From Bacillota bacterium (GTDB taxonomy: Bacteria > Bacillota > UBA4882 > UBA8346), in NCBI GenBank assembly GCA_023415835.1, contig JAEZJK010000034.1, positions 10,378 through 74,377 of the forward strand: DNA of 64,000 nt. The letters run 5' to 3'. The position numbers and the translations under genes were made by a program. The notes below the pieces were generated by a model that was not told the origin of the DNA, made no database searches, and saw only the letters and a program-made list of their open reading frames with translations. This document shows positions 60,890 to 64,000 of this stretch, piece after piece. Numbering within the stretch: the stretch's first letter is position 1; the number at the start of each line of letters is the position of its first letter.

Positions 60890-62803
60890 TTGGACCGGGA
60901 ACAAGAAAAAAATCTGGTTGATCAGATCATTGCCGGTGAAGCCGAAGTCCGGGAGGAAGCCGACCCTGAACTGTTGGTAGATTTTTTAGTAGAGGCTAAG
61001 GAACATTTGGAAACAATCGAAATGCATGTTTTATCCCTGGAAACCGACCCCGGTAATATGGAAATCATTCACGGGATATTCCGCGAGTTCCATACCATCA
61101 AGGGTTTGGCCGGGTTTGTCAACCAAGAATTGATCCGGACCGTTGCCCACCAGACCGAGACATTACTGGATGAATGCCGAAAAGGCCAGATCCGGGTCAA
61201 TAAAAGGATTATCGACCTGATCCTTGCTTCAACGGATTTTATCAAAAAAATCTGCGATAATCTTGAGTTAACTCAGGACTCCGGGTTTAAAGCATTAATC
61301 GAATCCCATCTGGAAATGGTCCGGGACCGAAGGCCAGGGCCTATGGAAGAGTTGCCTCCAAATCCAGCTGACGATATCGGCGCAGCTTCGGTTGGGGTCA
61401 ACCCTAAAGGGGAAAAGCTTGGTGAAATATTAGTCGGCCAGGGGCGGATCGGGCAAGCCGAATTAAATGAATTGCTGGAGAGGCAAAACGGGGAATACCA
61501 AGAACTGATGCTTGGGCAAGTAGCCGTTAAAGAAAAGAAAGCCACCGCCCAAGATGTGCTGGAATCCCTCAGGCTCCAGGAAAAACTGAAGAAATCCAGC
61601 ATTGACGGTGGTTACATCCGGATCCCGACCTTAAAAATAGATAACCTGGTGGATATGATGGGCGAGATGTTAATCACCCAATCCTTGATTGAACAAGAGG
61701 CCATCAAAAGGTTCGGGACTAACGACACTTTCATTGGCAACTTGTTAAGGATGAGCCGGATTGCCAAAGACCTTCAAAACCTGTCGATGTCGCTCCGGAT
61801 GGTCTCCTTGAAATCGACCTTCCAAAAACTCAACCGGGTTGGCCGGGACACCATCGAAGAGTTGCGCAAGAACGTAACCCTCCGCTTCGATGGGGAGGGG
61901 ACCGAGATCGACCGGAATGTGGCCGACCGGATCCTTGACCCATTGCTCCATATCCTCAAAAACGCAATTTCCCATGGGATTGAAACCGAAGGGGAACGGG
62001 TTGCCCAAAACAAACCCCCGCTTGGCCTGGTCAGTATTTTGGCATACAGCAAACGGGGGAATGTCTATATCGAAGTCTCCGATAACGGGCGCGGGCTCCC
62101 GGTAGAAAAGATATACCGGAAAGCGGTTGACCGGGGTTTATTAAACCCGGCTGATAACTATACCGAGGGTGAAATCATTGAGGTCATATTCCAACCTGGG
62201 TTTTCCACGGCTGAAAAAGTGGATAACGTTTCCGGGCGCGGAGTCGGGTTGGATGTGGTCAAAACCGAAATCACCAGGATTGGCGGTAGGGTTGAGGTTA
62301 ATAACCACCCCGGCCAAGGATGTACATTCACGCTTAGGATCCCGATTAACCTAGCAGCGATCAACGGGACAGTCGTTGAGATCATGGGAACCAATTATAT
62401 CATACCCACGGTTAACGTTAAGGAAATCCTCAAACCGGGGCAAAACCAATGGGTCAGCGTTAGCGGAGTCACAAAAATGATCCGCATCCGGGATCAGGTA
62501 ATCCCGGTAATCCCCATCGCCGAAATTTTCGGTTTGGAAGGGGACAAGCTGGAGGAATTCGCCCAACTGGTAGTGGTAATGGAGTTGGATCAAAAACTAA
62601 AAGCCCTGCCGGTGCAAGGGATTGAGGGCAGGCGGGAGATTGTGGTCAAGTCATTAGGTGAAGAGTTTGTGAAGTTAAACTTCGTTTCCGGGGCTTCGAT
62701 TTTGGGCGACGGTAAAGTATCCTTGATCTTAGATGTCGAGAATCTATTCAAAATGGAAGGTATTGAACGTAGGAAAACGGTGACGGCAAATATCCAGATT
62801 TGA
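60890..62803 (+). CDS. cheA: Chemotaxis histidine kinase CheA with MshEN-like insert
   Basis: 637 residues. P1 (about 25-130) has the phosphorylated histidine H68 in FREFHTIKGLAGF. No CheY-binding P2 is recognisable; residues 175-232 instead read KLGEILVGQGRIGQAELNEL, then LGQVAVKEKKATAQDVLESL, the RLGxxLVxxGxIxxxxLxxxLxxQ pattern of MshEN domains. P3 dimer helices (about 245-310), P4 kinase with ILKNAISHGIE, VSDNGRGL and GRGVGLDVVK, and a C-terminal P5/CheW domain follow. Start TTG at 60890 after GGGGGTATTCAC. Codon use is GC-richer than in the neighbours. Confidence 0.93.
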   Translation: MDREQEKNLVDQIIAGEAEVREEADPELLVDFLVEAKEHLETIEMHVLSLETDPGNMEIIHGIFREFHTIKGLAGFVNQELIRTVAHQTETLLDECRKGQIRVNKRIIDLILASTDFIKKICDNLELTQDSGFKALIESHLEMVRDRRPGPMEELPPNPADDIGAASVGVNPKGEKLGEILVGQGRIGQAELNELLERQNGEYQELMLGQVAVKEKKATAQDVLESLRLQEKLKKSSIDGGYIRIPTLKIDNLVDMMGEMLITQSLIEQEAIKRFGTNDTFIGNLLRMSRIAKDLQNLSMSLRMVSLKSTFQKLNRVGRDTIEELRKNVTLRFDGEGTEIDRNVADRILDPLLHILKNAISHGIETEGERVAQNKPPLGLVSILAYSKRGNVYIEVSDNGRGLPVEKIYRKAVDRGLLNPADNYTEGEIIEVIFQPGFSTAEKVDNVSGRGVGLDVVKTEITRIGGRVEVNNHPGQGCTFTLRIPINLAAINGTVVEIMGTNYIIPTVNVKEILKPGQNQWVSVSGVTKMIRIRDQVIPVIPIAEIFGLEGDKLEEFAQLVVVMELDQKLKALPVQGIEGRREIVVKSLGEEFVKLNFVSGASILGDGKVSLILDVENLFKMEGIERRKTVTANIQI

Positions 62804-63293
62804 TATTGATTACATTAGGATCGTGTTAAAAATACTTTAGATCCGTTTCAAGGTAAACACCAGCCATTTCAAGAAGACATGCCAGATTGGGTAACTTATT
62901 TTAAATTAACTGTAACTTTTTCATTCGTTAAGATGGTTTTAGCCATAAAAGGTTTTCGCATGTCTTTTATAATAGCCCTAAAGTTGAGGGTAGGCGATAA
63001 TAATGGTAACATCTAAAGTTAAGCTACAAACTCTATGCGATATTGTTAATTCAAATTGTGGCCGTGCTGATTTCATTGGTTATAGCAGTAAGAAACACTC
63101 GAAGATTAACCAAGGCCTTATCTCACTCCATGAAGTGAGTTTCAAATTTGATTCTTAACGCTGACTGAGATCTGTATCTAAAGTTAAAAATTAAAGTGTT
63201 TACTTGCTAGGCGGTTACGATTGGAAACGGGTATTGAAAAGGTAAAAAAACCCTTTTATAAAATAAATCAATAATAATGGAGGGTAATCACCA
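62804..63293. other. Intergenic region with an MCP remnant
   Basis: 490 bp splitting the chemotaxis operon between cheA and cheW. Apart from the fragment at 63010-63138 it shows only short inverted repeats such as CTCACT-CCATGA-AGTGAG (about 63123). No terminator with a U-run was found. Confidence 0.5.
63010..63138 (+). pseudogene. Fragment of a methyl-accepting chemotaxis protein
   Basis: A frame between stops reads KLSYKLYAILLIQIVAVLIS, then LVIAVRNTRRLTKALSHSMK and TGA: a membrane helix followed by a basic HAMP-like junction. No start codon or ribosome site. It is likely the remnant of an MCP gene deleted from this operon. Confidence 0.5.
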
Positions 63294-63773
63294 ATGGAGA
63301 ACAACGGCGGCAAGTATTTAACCTTCATTTTAGCCAAAGAGGAATATGGTATAACTATTTTGAAGGTGCGGGAGATCATCAAGTTATTGGAGATAACCTC
63401 GATTCCAAAAACACCGGGTTATATCAAGGGAGTAATTAACCTCCGGGGCAAGATTATCCCCATTATGGACTTGCGCCTCAAGTTCGGGCTGGAAGAAAAG
63501 GAGTATACCGAGCGGACTTGCATAATTGTGGTCGAGGTTACTCTAAATGACACCCGCCGGTTGATGGGCTTAATCGTGGATACCGTCTCCGAGGTGGCTA
63601 ACCTGGCTACGGACCAGATTGAACCGCCGCCTGAATACGGAAACCTAAACAACCAAGGGTTCTTAATCGGGGTAGGCAAGGTTAAGGAGCGAGTGATTTT
63701 GTTGCTTGACATCGAACAAATCCTCAGCCGCGAAGAGAGCATCTTGATAAAAGAGATGAAAATGGAGGGGTAA
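63294..63773 (+). CDS. cheW: Chemotaxis coupling protein CheW (copy 2)
   Basis: 159 residues. YLTFILAKEEYGITILKVRE and YIKGVINLRGKIIPIMDLRL mark the CheW domain. It is closely related to the copy at 53370 (shared GVINLRGKIIPI.DLRLKFG and YTERTCIIV), showing a duplication with the two copies in separate chemotaxis groups. ATG at 63294 follows ATGGAGGGTAATCACCA. The MCP gene begins three bases after its stop. Confidence 0.93.
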   Translation: MENNGGKYLTFILAKEEYGITILKVREIIKLLEITSIPKTPGYIKGVINLRGKIIPIMDLRLKFGLEEKEYTERTCIIVVEVTLNDTRRLMGLIVDTVSEVANLATDQIEPPPEYGNLNNQGFLIGVGKVKERVILLLDIEQILSREESILIKEMKMEG

Positions 63774-63775
63774 GT

Positions 63776-64000
63776 ATGAAACGCACTACGAAACTCGGCA
63801 CCAAATTAATCGCTGCTTTATTAGCCGCCAGCTTGATACCCTTTATTGGAATAAGTTTCTTTAGTTACTTCCAAGCTCAGGAAAGTCTTTATCAGGAAGT
63901 CCATGAAAAAATGGAAGTGTTCAGTTCTTTAAAAGAACAGACGATTAATAAATGGATGGATGTTCAGATCTCAAATACAATCGTTTTGGCCGCAACCCGG
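63776..64000 (+). CDS. Methyl-accepting chemotaxis protein (5' part, cut by window edge)
   Basis: 75 open codons from ATG at 63776, preceded by GGAGGGGTAAGT. The start MKRTTKLGTKLIAALLAASL is a basic segment and first membrane helix (to about residue 29). The sensor part begins FQAQESLYQEVHEKMEVFSS and INKWMDVQISNTIVLAATR, which is typical of the dCache sensor domain of MCPs. The rest lies beyond the window. Last visible gene of the cheY-to-mcp operon. Confidence 0.85.
   Translation, partial: MKRTTKLGTKLIAALLAASLIPFIGISFFSYFQAQESLYQEVHEKMEVFSSLKEQTINKWMDVQISNTIVLAATR

Noticed and set aside
63003..63158. 51-codon frame starting ATG at 63003
   Set aside because: No ribosome site and an implausible translation; the overlapping frame with a membrane helix explains the sequence as an MCP remnant.

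Overview
The window reads as chromosomal DNA of an anaerobic, fermentative Gram-positive bacterium (Bacillota, clostridial or Limnochordia/Hydrogenispora-like). The reasons are the ctsR-mcsA-mcsB-clpC operon behind a CtsR operator, strong AGGAGG ribosome sites with many TTG and GTG starts, YesM/YesN-type regulation, and a trimeric NAD-linked [FeFe]-hydrogenase behind Rex operators. The taxon is inferred from gene content only. No rRNA, tRNA, CRISPR, phage or transposase gene was seen.

Layout. 1-2.8 kb: 5' part of a polyamine ABC transporter (potB, potA) and a TIM-barrel sugar isomerase-like gene. 3-8.3 kb: single housekeeping or hypothetical genes (DedA, metallo-hydrolase, Dam methylase, enoyl-CoA hydratase, cupin). 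8.3-9.5 kb is a gene-poor stretch with coding-like fragments. 9.5-14.9 kb: GNAT, aldo/keto reductase with Fe-S clusters, DegV, a J-domain coiled-coil protein and a leucine-rich-repeat protein. 15.3-26.4 kb: a pectin utilisation locus (two CUT1-type permeases, binding protein, pectinesterase, PL2-type pectate lyase, YesM/YesN two-component system). 27-46.5 kb: carB, phosphodiesterase, aconitase-like hydratase, pyrG, solitary cheB, rho, LysM/M23 peptidase, ctsR operon. 46.7-51.3 kb: hydrogenase hydC-hydB-hydA. 52.9-56.7 kb: small chemotaxis group (CheW, family-3 binding protein, MCP). 56.8-59.1 kb: acyltransferase and L-lactate dehydrogenase, transcribed leftward behind a c-di-GMP-I riboswitch. 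59.6-64 kb: cheY-cheX-cheX-like-cheA-cheW-mcp.

How it fits together. Pectin is de-esterified outside the cell, oligogalacturonides are imported by a transporter lacking its own ATPase, and the cytoplasmic PL2 enzyme cleaves them. Reducing power is disposed of as H2 (hydrogenase under likely NADH-responsive Rex control) or as lactate (LDH under a c-di-GMP riboswitch). The adjacent CheA carries an MshEN-like segment, a fold known to bind c-di-GMP, in place of P2, so c-di-GMP may connect motility and fermentation here; this is a hypothesis.

The intergenic DNA is rich in palindromic elements. Two families have exactly length-matched pairs: about 99 bp at 16292 and 51362, and 114 bp at 2830 and 12618, the latter with changed but still paired inner stems. 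A third diverged family lies at 1868 and 31566. These MITE-like elements are the least described material in the window.
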